From: Longilinea arvoryzae
GTDB lineage: Bacteria; Chloroflexota; Anaerolineae; Anaerolineales; Anaerolineaceae
Reading direction: 5' to 3'
NCBI RefSeq assembly: GCF_001050235.1
Contig: NZ_DF967972.1
Coordinates: 1,254,475-1,318,474 of the forward strand
DNA: 64,000 nucleotides
A program made the position numbers and the translations under genes. Of this stretch, positions 50,737 through 59,098 are shown piece after piece. The notes under the pieces were generated by a model. That model had not been told where the DNA came from. It saw only the letters and a program-made list of their open reading frames with translations, and did not search any database. Numbering within the stretch: the stretch's first letter is position 1; every line of letters starts with the position of its first letter.

Positions 50737-52140
50737 ATGGCACAGGTAAAACGCTCATCCGCTCGTAATCGTATCGCATTGGATCGGGTCACGATCATTC
50801 TGCTGGTTGTATTTGTCATTGCAGCCATCGTTGCCGGTTTTTTTGCTTTCAGATTTTTCAGCAGCCTGGTCAAGTCATGGACGATCACCTCGCTGGACGG
50901 CGCGCCGGTTGATAACGGACAATCCGCACCCGGCACCATCAGTACCACCTCTCCTGGTGGCTTTAATCCAAGCAGCGCGCCCACCGCCGAACCATGGGAC
51001 GGCAACAGCCGGGTGACCATCCTTTTGATGGGGTTGGATTTCCGGGATTGGGAGAGCGGCGAAGTTCCGCGCACGGATACGATGATGCTGCTGACCGTCG
51101 ATCCGCTCAGCCGCACGGCGGGCATGCTCTCCATCCCGCGCGATATGTGGGTGAACATTCCCGGTTATGATTACTCCAAGATCAACAACGCCTACCGCTT
51201 TGGTGAGTTGGACAAGGTGCCCGGGGGTGGACCGGGATTGGCGATGCAGACCGTCGAGGAATTCCTGGGCGTTCCTATCCAGTATTACGTTCAGGTCGAC
51301 TTCGATGCCTTCGTCAAGATTATCGATGAGGTCGGCGGCGTCAAGGTCGATGTGCCCCAGGAAATCACCCTCGAAGCGGTCGGCAGTTTAGAAGAAGTCA
51401 CATTACAACCCGGCCGCGTTACCCTACCCGGTAATCTGGCATTGTCCTACGCGCGCATCCGCGAAGGCGCGGGCGATGATTTTGGCCGCGCCGCGCGCCA
51501 GCAGCAGGTCATCATGGGTGTTCGCGACCGCATTCTGGATTTCAACCAACTGCCCACCTTGATTGCCAAGGCGCCGGCCATCTATAACGAACTTTCGTCC
51601 GGCATTCACACCAACCTGACCCTCGACCAGATCATCCAGTTGGCCTGGTTGATGCCGCAAATCGACAAGCAGAACATTAAATCCGCAGTCATTGGCACCG
51701 ATGCGGTCGAATTTGGCAAATCACCCGACGGCCTGGATATCCTGCGCCCCATCCCCGATAAGGTGCGCCTGGTACGGGATGAAGTCTTCACCACGGGCGG
51801 CCCGGTAGGCCCGGCTGCGGTAGCCGAGGATCCGGTCGAGTTGATGAAGGCCGAAGCGGCCACCGTTTCGCTGCAGAATGGCACGGCCACCGCCGGCCTG
51901 GCGAGCAAGACGACCGAACTGCTCAAACCGGACGGGTTGAATATCGTCGAAGAAACCAACGCGGACGGCATCTACGACGTCACCACCATTTTTGTCTACG
52001 GAGCCAAGCCGTATACGGTGCGGTACCTGATCCAAAAGATGGGATTGGAAAATGCGCGCGTGGTCAACCGCTATGACCCGAGCGTGGGTTACGACATCGC
52101 GGTTGCCCTTGGCAACGACTGGGCGGCCAAGAACCCGTAG
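50737..52140 (+). CDS. LytR-CpsA-Psr (LCP) family glycopolymer transferase with LytR_C domain
   Basis: 467 residues. A short cytoplasmic basic start, one membrane span (about 17-40, VTIILLVVFVIAAIVAGFFAF) and the LCP domain at about 95-300: TILLMGLDFRDWE, VPRTDTMMLLTVDPLSRTAGMLSIPRDMWVNIPG (conserved Arg/Asp that bind the polyprenyl pyrophosphate), KINNAYRFGE, and LSYARIREGAGDDFGRAARQQQVI. A LytR_C domain follows (about 375-460, VSLQNGTATAGLASKTTELL). LCP enzymes attach polyisoprenoid-linked glycopolymers to peptidoglycan outside the membrane, which fits an organism with a thick or monoderm-like envelope. Confidence 0.93.
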   Translation: MAQVKRSSARNRIALDRVTIILLVVFVIAAIVAGFFAFRFFSSLVKSWTITSLDGAPVDNGQSAPGTISTTSPGGFNPSSAPTAEPWDGNSRVTILLMGLDFRDWESGEVPRTDTMMLLTVDPLSRTAGMLSIPRDMWVNIPGYDYSKINNAYRFGELDKVPGGGPGLAMQTVEEFLGVPIQYYVQVDFDAFVKIIDEVGGVKVDVPQEITLEAVGSLEEVTLQPGRVTLPGNLALSYARIREGAGDDFGRAARQQQVIMGVRDRILDFNQLPTLIAKAPAIYNELSSGIHTNLTLDQIIQLAWLMPQIDKQNIKSAVIGTDAVEFGKSPDGLDILRPIPDKVRLVRDEVFTTGGPVGPAAVAEDPVELMKAEAATVSLQNGTATAGLASKTTELLKPDGLNIVEETNADGIYDVTTIFVYGAKPYTVRYLIQKMGLENARVVNRYDPSVGYDIAVALGNDWAAKNP

Positions 52141-52157
52141 CCTGAAACCGATAATGG

Positions 52158-52200
52158 ATCAGTCCCCGAAGAATGAAATCTTCAGGGACTGATTTTTATT
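52158..52200 (+). terminator. Intrinsic terminator of the LCP gene
   Basis: Stem ATCAGTCCCCGAAGA / TCTTCAGGGACTGAT (52158-52193, one mismatch) with loop ATGAAA, followed by TTTTATTTCTC. Confidence 0.85.
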
Positions 52201-52217
52201 TCTCATTTTAGATGAAG

Positions 52218-52356
52218 GGGGAAAACCATAGAGACTCAGAGGGCACAGAGGAATTTGTACTGGGAAGTGCGAAGAATTTCCGATTTGCTCTTCTCTTTTT
52301 TTCTCCCCATCTCTTCTCTGCGGACTCGGTGTCTTTGTGGTTCTCTCATGGTAAGG
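52218..52356. repeat. CCACAGAGA-type inverted repeat element
   Basis: Left arm GGAAAACCATAGAGACTCAG then GGCACAGAGG; right arm TTCTCTGCGGACTCGGTGTC then TTTGTGGTTCTC. The arms are reverse complements at most positions. The element fills the gap between the convergent LCP and 52346 genes and overlaps the last codons of the latter. Confidence 0.7.
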
Positions 52357-53254
52357 CGAAGATCAACTTCCACCCGCTCAAGCGCCGGCTGCCGTCGGAG
52401 GCCGTGCATTCGCCGGTGGTCAGGCCGCTGGCCTGCTCGCCGCCCTCGCCGGCCGTAACCAGGTAGGTATACCCTTCGGTCATCCCAAAATCTGCATACC
52501 CTGGACTGATCATCGGGGTGAGCCCGGTATAGAAGCTCTCCTCACCGGACTGCCAGGCGGCGGTGATCCTGATGCCGGGCAGCGGGTGGCCGGCGGCATC
52601 CTGAACGGTCACCTGGATCAGGCCATCCTCCACCGATGGATCGCAGACCGGTTGACGGTCGATCAAAACGAAAGGCGTGCTGAGGGTCGGCGTGACGGTG
52701 ATGCGCGGGGCGACCGTGGGGGCGGGCAGGGTGGGACTGGGCTGGGGAGTGGCCGTTTGGATGGCCTGGGCATTCTCCAGCGTGCTGTAGGGCGTCCCGA
52801 CGACAGCGGTAGCGGCTGCAGTCGTGACGGCATTTCCCGGCGTGCTTTGCGTGGAAGCGCCGGCCGGCTGGACCAGGGCCGATGCAAGCTGGGCCAGCGC
52901 CCGGGCGGTTTCGATGTTCTGGTTATCCGCCACCAGGCGCTGGGCCAACTCGGCCAGGGGCGCTTCGGGAGCCGGATCGTGCAGATTGGCCAGGCGTTCG
53001 CTGGCGCGTCCCAGGTCGCCGTTGGCCTGATACGCCAGCGCAACCAGAATGCGGTATTGATCCTTGTCGGCTTGACGCAGCACTTCGGGCGCCGTATCGA
53101 CGTATTGTACCGGGCTGATGCGTAACGAGAAGAGCAGGCCGAAAGCCAACCCGAGGATCAATCCGGTCAGCAAATACCAGGGACCACGGCGGCGGCCCGG
53201 ATCGCGGCGCGCCCGGCGGTCCCGCAGTTCTCTGCGTTCGCGCGCGCTGCTCAT
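52346..53254 (-). CDS. Hypothetical single-span protein with helical and beta domains (paralogue A)
   Basis: 302 residues; its start overlaps the stop of the gene at 53251 (ATGA). A very basic N-terminus (RERRELRDRRARRDPGRRRG), one membrane span (about 27-45, LLTGLILGLAFGLLFSL), then ISPVQYVDTAPEVLRQADKD and a helical region (YRILVALAYQANGDLGRASERLANL). A Thr/Pro linker at about 130-190 leads to a C-terminal beta domain with two Cys (VCDPSVEDGLIQVTVQDAAG, YTYLVTAGEGGE), perhaps Ig/transthyretin-like. The first 130 residues resemble the upstream gene. Function unknown. Confidence 0.7.
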   Translation of the reverse strand: MSSARERRELRDRRARRDPGRRRGPWYLLTGLILGLAFGLLFSLRISPVQYVDTAPEVLRQADKDQYRILVALAYQANGDLGRASERLANLHDPAPEAPLAELAQRLVADNQNIETARALAQLASALVQPAGASTQSTPGNAVTTAAATAVVGTPYSTLENAQAIQTATPQPSPTLPAPTVAPRITVTPTLSTPFVLIDRQPVCDPSVEDGLIQVTVQDAAGHPLPGIRITAAWQSGEESFYTGLTPMISPGYADFGMTEGYTYLVTAGEGGEQASGLTTGECTASDGSRRLSGWKLIFALP

Positions 53255-53616
53255 GGAGCCGCCGTCCCTGCGGCCTGCGCCGCATTAAGGCTGAGCCCCT
53301 GGGCCAGGTTGGCCAGGTTCGTAATATCGGCGGCCGGATAGTTCAAATCCTGCGCGGTCAGAATGGCCTGTTGAACAATCAACAAGGGGGTTTCCTCCCC
53401 CAGCAGCTTCAACTGGTCGGCCGCCAGGGCGGTATCCTGGCGACTCGCGTAGATTTCCGCCACCATCAGAACGGTATCGGTGCGGTAATCGGCGCGCAGG
53501 GTGGAAGCCGGCGCCTGAATTTCGACGCCGGGATTGATCACCCAACCGTAAAGCAGCCCCAGGGCCATGCCAACCAGGATGCTGATGAGAAACCAGAGGA
53601 TTCGCCCGATGCGCAC
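53251..53616 (-). CDS. Hypothetical single-span protein (paralogue B)
   Basis: 121 residues from GTG 53616; AAGGA lies about 10 nt upstream, next to the hutU stop. One membrane span (residues about 5-25, ILWFLISILVGMALGLLYGW), then INPGVEIQAPASTLRADYRT and VLMVAEIYASRQDTALAADQLKLL, a helical part parallel to residues 27-130 of the next gene (GLLxxxxI-x-P, then a conserved YR/ILxVAxxY block). It lacks that gene's linker and beta domain. Together they look like a tandem duplication. Function unknown. Confidence 0.68.
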   Translation of the reverse strand: MRIGRILWFLISILVGMALGLLYGWVINPGVEIQAPASTLRADYRTDTVLMVAEIYASRQDTALAADQLKLLGEETPLLIVQQAILTAQDLNYPAADITNLANLAQGLSLNAAQAAGTAAP

Positions 53617-53622
53617 GCCTGC

Positions 53623-55278
53623 TTAATCCTTCAACATGGGGATTTTCAGGTCAGAGTGGCGCGCGAATTCGATGGCTTCCGGGTAACCGGCGTCCACGTG
53701 GCGCACCACGCCCATGCCCGGGTCGGTGGTCAACACGCGCTGAAGGCGCACGGCTGCTTCAGGAGTGCCATCGGCGAGGATGACCATGCCGGCGTGCTGG
53801 CTGTAGCCCATGCCCACGCCGCCGCCGTGATGGAAGGATACCCAGGTGGCGCCGCCAACGGCGTTGATCAGCGCGTTCAGGATCGGCCAATCGCTGATGG
53901 CGTCCGAACCGTCGCGCATGCCTTCCGTTTCGCGGTTGGGCGAGGCTACCGAGCCGGCATCCAGGTGGTCGCGGCCGATGACGATGGGCGCCTTGACGAT
54001 GCCTTTTGCCACCAGTTCGTTGAATTTCAAACCGGCGCGGGCGCGCTCGCCGTAACCCAGCCAGCAAATGCGGGAGGGCAGGCCCTGGAAGGGCACTCTT
54101 TCACGCGCCATCTTGAGCCAGCGGTGCAGGTGTTGATCCTCCGGGAAAAGCTCCATGATGGCTTCATCGGTGCGGTAGATATCCTCCGGGTCGCCCGAGA
54201 GCGCCACCCAGCGGAAGGGGCCCTTGCCTTCACAGAACAGCGGCCGAATGTAGGCCGGAACAAAACCGGGGAAATCGAAGGCATTCTTGACGCCCTCGTC
54301 ATAAGCCTGCTGGCGAATGTTGTTGCCGTAATCGAAGACCTCGGAGCCGGCTTTCTGGAAGGCCAGCATGGCTTCGACGTGCCGCGCCATGGATTTGCGC
54401 GCCAGGCGGGCGAACTCCTGCGGGTCGCGTTTGCGCAGTTCGTCAGCCTGCTCAACCGAGTAACCACTGGGAATGTAGAAAAGCGGATCGTGGGCCGAGG
54501 TCTGGTCGGTGACGACGTCGGGGGTGATGCCGCGCAGGACCAGTTCGGGATAGATATCGGCGGCATTGCCGATCAGCGCAACCGAACGCGGAATTTTCCG
54601 GTCGAGGGCTTCTTCGACCAGGGTCATGGCCTCTTCGAGCGTATCGACCACCAGGTCGACGTAGCCGATCTTATGGCGGCGTTCGGCGCGCTCGGGATCG
54701 ACCTCGACGCACAGGCCGACGCCTTCATTCATGGTGATGGCCATCGGTTGGGCGCCGCCCATGCCGCCCAACCCGGCAGTGAGCACGAATTTTCCCTTCA
54801 GGGAGGGCCAGCCCTTTTGAACCGCCAGGGATGCCAGTGTCTCGAAAGTGCCCTGCAAGATTCCCTGGGCGCCGATGTAGATCCAGGAGCCGGCGGTCAT
54901 CTGGCCGTACATGATCAGGCCTTTTTGAGCCAGCTCGTCGAAGTTTTTCCAAGTCGCCCAATGGGGCACCAGATTGGAGTTGGCAATCAGCACACGCGGC
55001 GCATCCGGGTAGGATTTGAAAACCGCCACCGGTTTGCCGGATTGAACCAACAAAGTTTCATCATTTTCAAGCTTGCGCAGGCTATCGAGGATGGCGTCGA
55101 AAGCCTCCCAATTGCGTGCCGCCTGGCCGCGACCGCCGTAAACCACCAGGTCTTGCGGGCGTTCGGCGACTTCCGGATCCAGATTGTTCTGGATCATACG
55201 ATAGGGTGCTTCGATCAACCAGGATTTACAGGTGAGTTGCGTGCCGCGTGGGGCGCGCACCGTGCGGGGACCAGACAT
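53623..55278 (-). CDS. hutU: Urocanate hydratase
   Basis: 551 residues, full length; GGAGG before the ATG. Urocanase features: [68 protein letters not shown], the NAD-binding [15 protein letters not shown], and [21 protein letters not shown] with [15 protein letters not shown]. It converts urocanate to 4-imidazolone-5-propionate in histidine breakdown. No hutH, hutI or hutG lies in the window, so the pathway is either dispersed or incomplete. The two small paralogous membrane genes follow within 7 bp and probably share its transcript. Confidence 0.97.
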   Translation of the reverse strand: MSGPRTVRAPRGTQLTCKSWLIEAPYRMIQNNLDPEVAERPQDLVVYGGRGQAARNWEAFDAILDSLRKLENDETLLVQSGKPVAVFKSYPDAPRVLIANSNLVPHWATWKNFDELAQKGLIMYGQMTAGSWIYIGAQGILQGTFETLASLAVQKGWPSLKGKFVLTAGLGGMGGAQPMAITMNEGVGLCVEVDPERAERRHKIGYVDLVVDTLEEAMTLVEEALDRKIPRSVALIGNAADIYPELVLRGITPDVVTDQTSAHDPLFYIPSGYSVEQADELRKRDPQEFARLARKSMARHVEAMLAFQKAGSEVFDYGNNIRQQAYDEGVKNAFDFPGFVPAYIRPLFCEGKGPFRWVALSGDPEDIYRTDEAIMELFPEDQHLHRWLKMARERVPFQGLPSRICWLGYGERARAGLKFNELVAKGIVKAPIVIGRDHLDAGSVASPNRETEGMRDGSDAISDWPILNALINAVGGATWVSFHHGGGVGMGYSQHAGMVILADGTPEAAVRLQRVLTTDPGMGVVRHVDAGYPEAIEFARHSDLKIPMLKD

Positions 55279-55371
55279 GAAAACCTCCGGATCAAAAGTG
55301 AGACACCTCGTACCTGATTATAAACCGAAGCGTGAATTTCGCGATTGTTTCAGGGATGGTCGCGAATCCAA

Positions 55372-55402
55372 AGGCGGCTTCCGGAATGGGAAGCCGCCTG
55401 GC
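55372..55402 (-). terminator. Probable terminator of the CBS-domain gene
   Basis: An 11-bp perfect stem AGGCGGCTTCC / GGAAGCCGCCT (55372-55399) with a 6-nt loop. On the minus strand it is followed by only a short TTT, so termination may be partial. Confidence 0.55.
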
Positions 55403-55419
55403 TGCCTGCGACGGTCCTG

Positions 55420-55848
55420 TTATTCTTGAATGCGATTGCTCATTTCTTTGATCGTTTCGCGCTGCCGGTAAATGATGTTGCGGACGACATCGCCGATGGA
55501 GATGATGCCGATCAGTCGATCATTTTCTACGACCGGTAGATGCCGGACGCGGTGATGGGTCATCATCTCCATGGCCTCTTCGACGGTCTGGTCAGGGTGA
55601 ATGGCGACTACCGGCGAGGTCATGATTTCTTTGACCAGTGTTTCTTTGGAAGACTTACCCACCAGTATGACTTTACGGGCGTAATCTCGTTCCGAAAGGA
55701 CCCCGATGATTTTGTCGCCTTGCACGACCACGAGCGCGCCAATATCCTTATCTGCCATCAGGCGCAAGGCTTCGAACACCGTTTGGTCTGGGGCGATGGT
55801 CCAAACAAGTTCCCCTTTCACTTGGAGAATCTGGCGAATGGGGTTCAT
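55420..55848 (-). CDS. CBS-domain pair protein
   Basis: 142 residues; strong AAGGAGG 5-6 nt before the ATG. Two CBS motifs: residues about 10-65 (VFEALRLMADKDIGALVVVQGDKIIGVLSERDYARKV) and 75-130 (MTSPVVAIHPDQTVEEAMEMMTHHRVRHLPVVENDRLIGIISIGDVV). Such stand-alone pairs bind adenine nucleotides and act as energy sensors or partner subunits. There is no attached enzyme and no obvious partner beside it. Confidence 0.92.
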   Translation of the reverse strand: MNPIRQILQVKGELVWTIAPDQTVFEALRLMADKDIGALVVVQGDKIIGVLSERDYARKVILVGKSSKETLVKEIMTSPVVAIHPDQTVEEAMEMMTHHRVRHLPVVENDRLIGIISIGDVVRNIIYRQRETIKEMSNRIQE

Positions 55849-56074
55849 GGGTACCTCCTTAGGTTCAATGTCTGGTTGATACTCAGGCTTTAAAACATTG
55901 TAACAAAGCGAGGGGGCGACTTCAATGCGGCATATCCGTCAATCTCTATCAATTTTCATAAAGATCATTCGCCAAAAATTCGTATAATAAATGGATGGGG
56001 ATGATGATGTTGCTGTTTATTGATCGATTGGAACCCGATCGCTTTTGGCGCCTCAAGGCGGGAGATCTGAACCA

Positions 56075-57316
56075 GTGAGCGACCCGTTGAAACCTCGCCT
56101 GGGAATTTTGCTGCCCCAGTTTCCGGACCCGGCGGATACCTGGTTCCAGGCCGAATTGGGAATGCTGATCCGGCTGGGCTGGGAAATCAATGTGTTCGCG
56201 TTGGATTACGGCAACCGCCAAATCGCGGCCCTGCCGCCCGAGATCCGCGCGTTGGCTGCCGGCGCCGGAGAGCGGACGCGGCCCTCGGTGCGACGGGCGA
56301 GCCTGGATTTACCTTCCGATCCGGCCGAGCGCCTGGTGGGCGATCCGGAACGGATGCGCAAGACCGTCCAGAGTTTGGCGCGCGGCCAGCCGATCAAGAT
56401 GCTGGAAATGCGCGCCTTCAGCAATAAGGCCATCGATCTGGCGCGGGAAATGCGCGGTCGGCAGATCGGCCACCTGCACGTTCAGTATGCCACCCGGCCG
56501 GCGCTGGCGGCTTGGATCGTCCACAACCTGACCGGCATTCCATACAGCGTCCGGGTGCACGGACCCGAGCTTGCCATTCCCGACGGGGTCACCCCGGAAG
56601 CCTTGCAGGGAGCGGCTTTTCTGGCAGCCGCCACCCAGGATACCCGCGACCGGTTAGGCAAACAATACGGCCCGGGCGTGGCGGAGCGGACAACGGTGGT
56701 GCATTACGGTTTGAATATCCATTCCTACACCCCGCGGGTGGGCATTCTGCGCCCCGAGCCGCCGTTCGAGGTGATCTGTTCACGCCCGCTCGAACCCGGC
56801 CAGGGGCTGGAATCGCTGGTGGATGCCTGCGCGGAATTATTGAAGGAAGGGCTGCCGCTGCATTTGCAAATCATCGGCGAAGGGGGCCTGCGCAGGACCC
56901 TCAAGAATCAAATCGACCAGCGCAAGCTCAACGGCGCGGTGGATCTACCCGGCGCGCTGAACGCGGATCAACGCGCCCGCAGAATGGCGGCGGCGGACTG
57001 CTACATCGATCCGCTGCCCGATTTGACCGGACAGCGCGAGGCTCTGCCGTTGGCGATGTTCGAGGCGCTGGCCTGCGCGCTGCCGGTGGTGGCGACGAAC
57101 CTGCCCGGCCGGAATGAATTGATCCGCCATTACGAGACCGGGGTTCTCATCCCACCCGGCGACCGTTCGACGCTGGCCTCAGGCATCCGCGATGTGTACA
57201 ACAGCCCGGCCAAGGCAGCGCGCCTGGCGCGGGCCGGTCGCGAATGGATTGCGCGCGAATTCGATCCGCTGGTCAATGCGCGACTGCTGGGGAGCTTGAT
57301 CCTGGGGCAGCGGTAG
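56075..57316 (+). CDS. Glycosyltransferase, GT4-like
   Basis: 413 residues from GTG 56075, with GGGAG about 10 nt upstream; a TTG ten codons earlier is an alternative. N-terminal half: LGILLPQFPDPADTWFQAELGMLIRLGWEINVFALDY and GRQIGHLHVQYATRPALAAWIVHNLTGIPYSVRVHGPEL. C-terminal half: PPFEVICSRPLEPGQGLESLVDACAEL, HLQIIGEGGLRRTL, and LPLAMFEALACALPVVATNLPGRNELIRHYETGVLIPPGD (the E-x7-E segment). It resembles glycosyltransferases acting on surface polysaccharide or lipids. It stands alone; its acceptor is unknown. Confidence 0.88.
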   Translation: MSDPLKPRLGILLPQFPDPADTWFQAELGMLIRLGWEINVFALDYGNRQIAALPPEIRALAAGAGERTRPSVRRASLDLPSDPAERLVGDPERMRKTVQSLARGQPIKMLEMRAFSNKAIDLAREMRGRQIGHLHVQYATRPALAAWIVHNLTGIPYSVRVHGPELAIPDGVTPEALQGAAFLAAATQDTRDRLGKQYGPGVAERTTVVHYGLNIHSYTPRVGILRPEPPFEVICSRPLEPGQGLESLVDACAELLKEGLPLHLQIIGEGGLRRTLKNQIDQRKLNGAVDLPGALNADQRARRMAAADCYIDPLPDLTGQREALPLAMFEALACALPVVATNLPGRNELIRHYETGVLIPPGDRSTLASGIRDVYNSPAKAARLARAGREWIAREFDPLVNARLLGSLILGQR

Positions 57317-57325
57317 GAAATATAG

Positions 57326-57440
57326 CCACAGAGAAAGAAGAGAAGAAAAGAATAACCACAGAGATCACAGAGAAAGAAGAGAAGAAGGAAGAGAAGAGAG
57401 AAGAGAGAAGAGATATAAAGAAAGAAGAAGAGCGTTTTTC
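57326..57440. repeat. Two left-hand CCACAGAGA copies with GA-rich tails
   Basis: ATAGCCACAGAGAAAGAAGA (57324 onward) and ATAACCACAGAGATCACAGA (57352 onward), each followed by AGAAGAGAAG-type purine tracts to about 57432. There is no right-hand copy; an ordinary terminator hairpin follows at 57448. Confidence 0.7.
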
Positions 57441-57447
57441 GAAAAGT

Positions 57448-57479
57448 AGTGGCAGACCGGGGTGTCTGCCGCTTTTTTT
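57448..57479 (+). terminator. Intrinsic terminator of the glycosyltransferase gene
   Basis: Stem AGTGGCAGAC / GTCTGCCGCT (57448-57473, one G-T) with loop CGGGGT, followed by seven T's. Confidence 0.85.
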
Positions 57480-57485
57480 ACAAGA

Positions 57486-57965
57486 TCAGGGCGCGACGAT
57501 CTGGCCGATTTCGGCGCCATTCACCTGAACGGTATACTGGCCGGCAGGGTAGCTGCCCAGCGGAATATTCAGGTTGAAATCCTGGATGACCTGGGTGCAA
57601 ATTTCATCCGGGTCGAAGACGGTGTAGACCTCGATGCGGATGGATTTCTCATCCGGCTCTGGATCGGCGACCCTGGCGCGAAGCTGGTGACAGGGGGTGG
57701 GCTTGCTGCCCTCGATACTGACCACAAATTGGGGCGGAAAGCTTTCCAGGCTCAGAATTTCGGTGGAAGTGATCTCGACCCGGCCGGTGGTCAAGCGGTC
57801 GTCGCCTGGCTGTGGCTGCCAATCCGCTGCCGGTGGGGTGGAAGTGGAATCGCTCGAGGACACCGGTTCTCCGGGAGCCGGCGTCGACTGGATGCCGCAG
57901 GCCGAAATCGCCAGCGCGGCCAGGGTTACGAGAATCAGGGTCGGAAGAAGGAATGGTTTATTCAT
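57486..57965 (-). CDS. Small lipoprotein of unknown function
   Basis: 159 residues from ATG 57965, where a lipoprotein signal begins (NKPFLLPTLILVTLAALAISAC; lipobox ISAC); the frame is open upstream but without a signal. A Ser/Thr/Pro linker leads to a beta-rich domain with two Cys (EILSLESFPPQFVVSIEGSK, PTPCHQLRARVADPEPDEKS, IRIEVYTVFDPDEICTQVIQ, FNLNIPLGSYPAGQYTVQVNG), which looks like a secreted beta sandwich of the inhibitor/chaperone type. Function unknown. Confidence 0.72.
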   Translation of the reverse strand: MNKPFLLPTLILVTLAALAISACGIQSTPAPGEPVSSSDSTSTPPAADWQPQPGDDRLTTGRVEITSTEILSLESFPPQFVVSIEGSKPTPCHQLRARVADPEPDEKSIRIEVYTVFDPDEICTQVIQDFNLNIPLGSYPAGQYTVQVNGAEIGQIVAP

Positions 57966-58074
57966 GCGCTTTAGACGCCGGAAATGGACAAATGTTCCCG
58001 GCGACCTGAAAGCCGTTCTATGAACTTCCTGAATAATTATGATACAAATCACTATTTATCTAATTAAACAGATT

Positions 58075-58080
58075 TATACT
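58075..58080 (+). promoter_or_regulatory. Probable -10 box of the terC-like gene
   Basis: TATACT lies in a short AT-rich stretch, just before an ATG at 58081. A transcript beginning about 58087 would skip that ATG, which supports the GTG at 58114 with its GGAGGG site as the true start. The -35 is not clear. Confidence 0.4.
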
Positions 58081-58113
58081 ATGATTCTCAACCCAATCCG
58101 CCTGGAGGGCATC

Positions 58114-58989
58114 GTGGATTTCACCATACTCTTGATCATCCTGCAGCTCATCTTTCTGGAAGGCATCTTATCCATCGACAATGCCGCGGTGCTGGGCACG
58201 ATGGTTTGCCACCTGCCGGAGGACCGTCCTGTTCCATGGCCGCAACGCCTGCGTCATATGGGGCAGGCGCTGAACCGATTACTGGGACCACAACGCACAG
58301 CGGCGCTGCGCGTCGGGTTGTTGGGAGCTTATGTGGGGCGCGGGCTGATGCTGCTGGTGGCCAGTCTGGTGGCGCATAATTTCTGGTTGAAGATGATCGG
58401 CGCCCTGTACCTGGTGCGTTTGGCCTTCGATAACCTGAGCCAGGCGGAAGCCGGCGAATTGGATGGGCATGCCCATCCCATCGAAAAGAATTCCTTCTGG
58501 GCGGTGGTATTGACGGTCGAAATGACCGACCTGATCTTCAGCCTGGATAACGTCGTGGCCGCGGTCGCCCTTTCCGATAAACTATGGGTGGTGATGGCGG
58601 GCGTGGCGATTGGCATTTTGCTGATGCGTTTCGCGGCGGGTTGGTTCAGTCACTGGGTGGAACACGAGCCGGTTTTGAAAACCGCGGCTTACATTCTGGT
58701 GCTCAACATCGGGGTCGAGATTCTGGTGGGCGAACTGGGTGGGATCGAAGTGCCGGACTGGATGCGCTTTGGCATCTCGGTGGCGACGATTTTGTTATCC
58801 CTGGCTTATGCCCACTTCAAACCGCTGCATGTTTTTCGACCGGTGCTGGATTGGCTGGCGCAGGGTTTCGGTAACTTCAACGAGGTGTTCGACTGGGCGC
58901 TGGTTCCGGTGACGGCTCTGTGCGGGCTGGCCTGGAAACTGGTGAAGCTGCCGATCAGCCTGTTGGCCGCGCCGGTGCGCGAAAAGTAA
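58114..58989 (+). CDS. TerC-family integral membrane protein
   Basis: 291 residues from GTG 58114 (GGAGGG at 58104-58109, a likely -10 at 58075); the ATG at 58081 is an alternative. About seven spans with the duplicated TerC motif: FLEGILSIDNAAVLGTMV (first) and TDLIFSLDNVVAAVALS (second), whose acidic residues lie within the membrane. TerC proteins are linked to tellurite resistance and, in Bacillus and E. coli relatives (MeeY/MeeF, Alx), to manganese export that metallates secreted enzymes. A metal-export role is therefore plausible. Confidence 0.88.
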   Translation: MDFTILLIILQLIFLEGILSIDNAAVLGTMVCHLPEDRPVPWPQRLRHMGQALNRLLGPQRTAALRVGLLGAYVGRGLMLLVASLVAHNFWLKMIGALYLVRLAFDNLSQAEAGELDGHAHPIEKNSFWAVVLTVEMTDLIFSLDNVVAAVALSDKLWVVMAGVAIGILLMRFAAGWFSHWVEHEPVLKTAAYILVLNIGVEILVGELGGIEVPDWMRFGISVATILLSLAYAHFKPLHVFRPVLDWLAQGFGNFNEVFDWALVPVTALCGLAWKLVKLPISLLAAPVREK

Positions 58990-59039
58990 CCGCTGACGGT
59001 CGGAGTACGATCTGGATCCCTAAAACAATCCATCCAAAC

Positions 59040-59078
59040 AAAACAGGATTCCGGCACAGCCGCCGGAATCCTGTTTTT
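59040..59078. terminator. Bidirectional intrinsic terminator
   Basis: A perfect 16-bp stem AAAACAGGATTCCGGC / GCCGGAATCCTGTTTT (59040-59077) with a 6-nt loop, flanked by A's on the left and T's on the right. It serves the convergent terC-like and DUF4097-like genes. Confidence 0.93.
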
Positions 59079-59098
59079 CAATCGGGCAAGAATCAGAA

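Noticed and set aside
53371..55317. Plus-strand open frame of 648 codons opposite hutU
   Set aside because: Antisense shadow of urocanate hydratase, whose motifs are clear on the minus strand.
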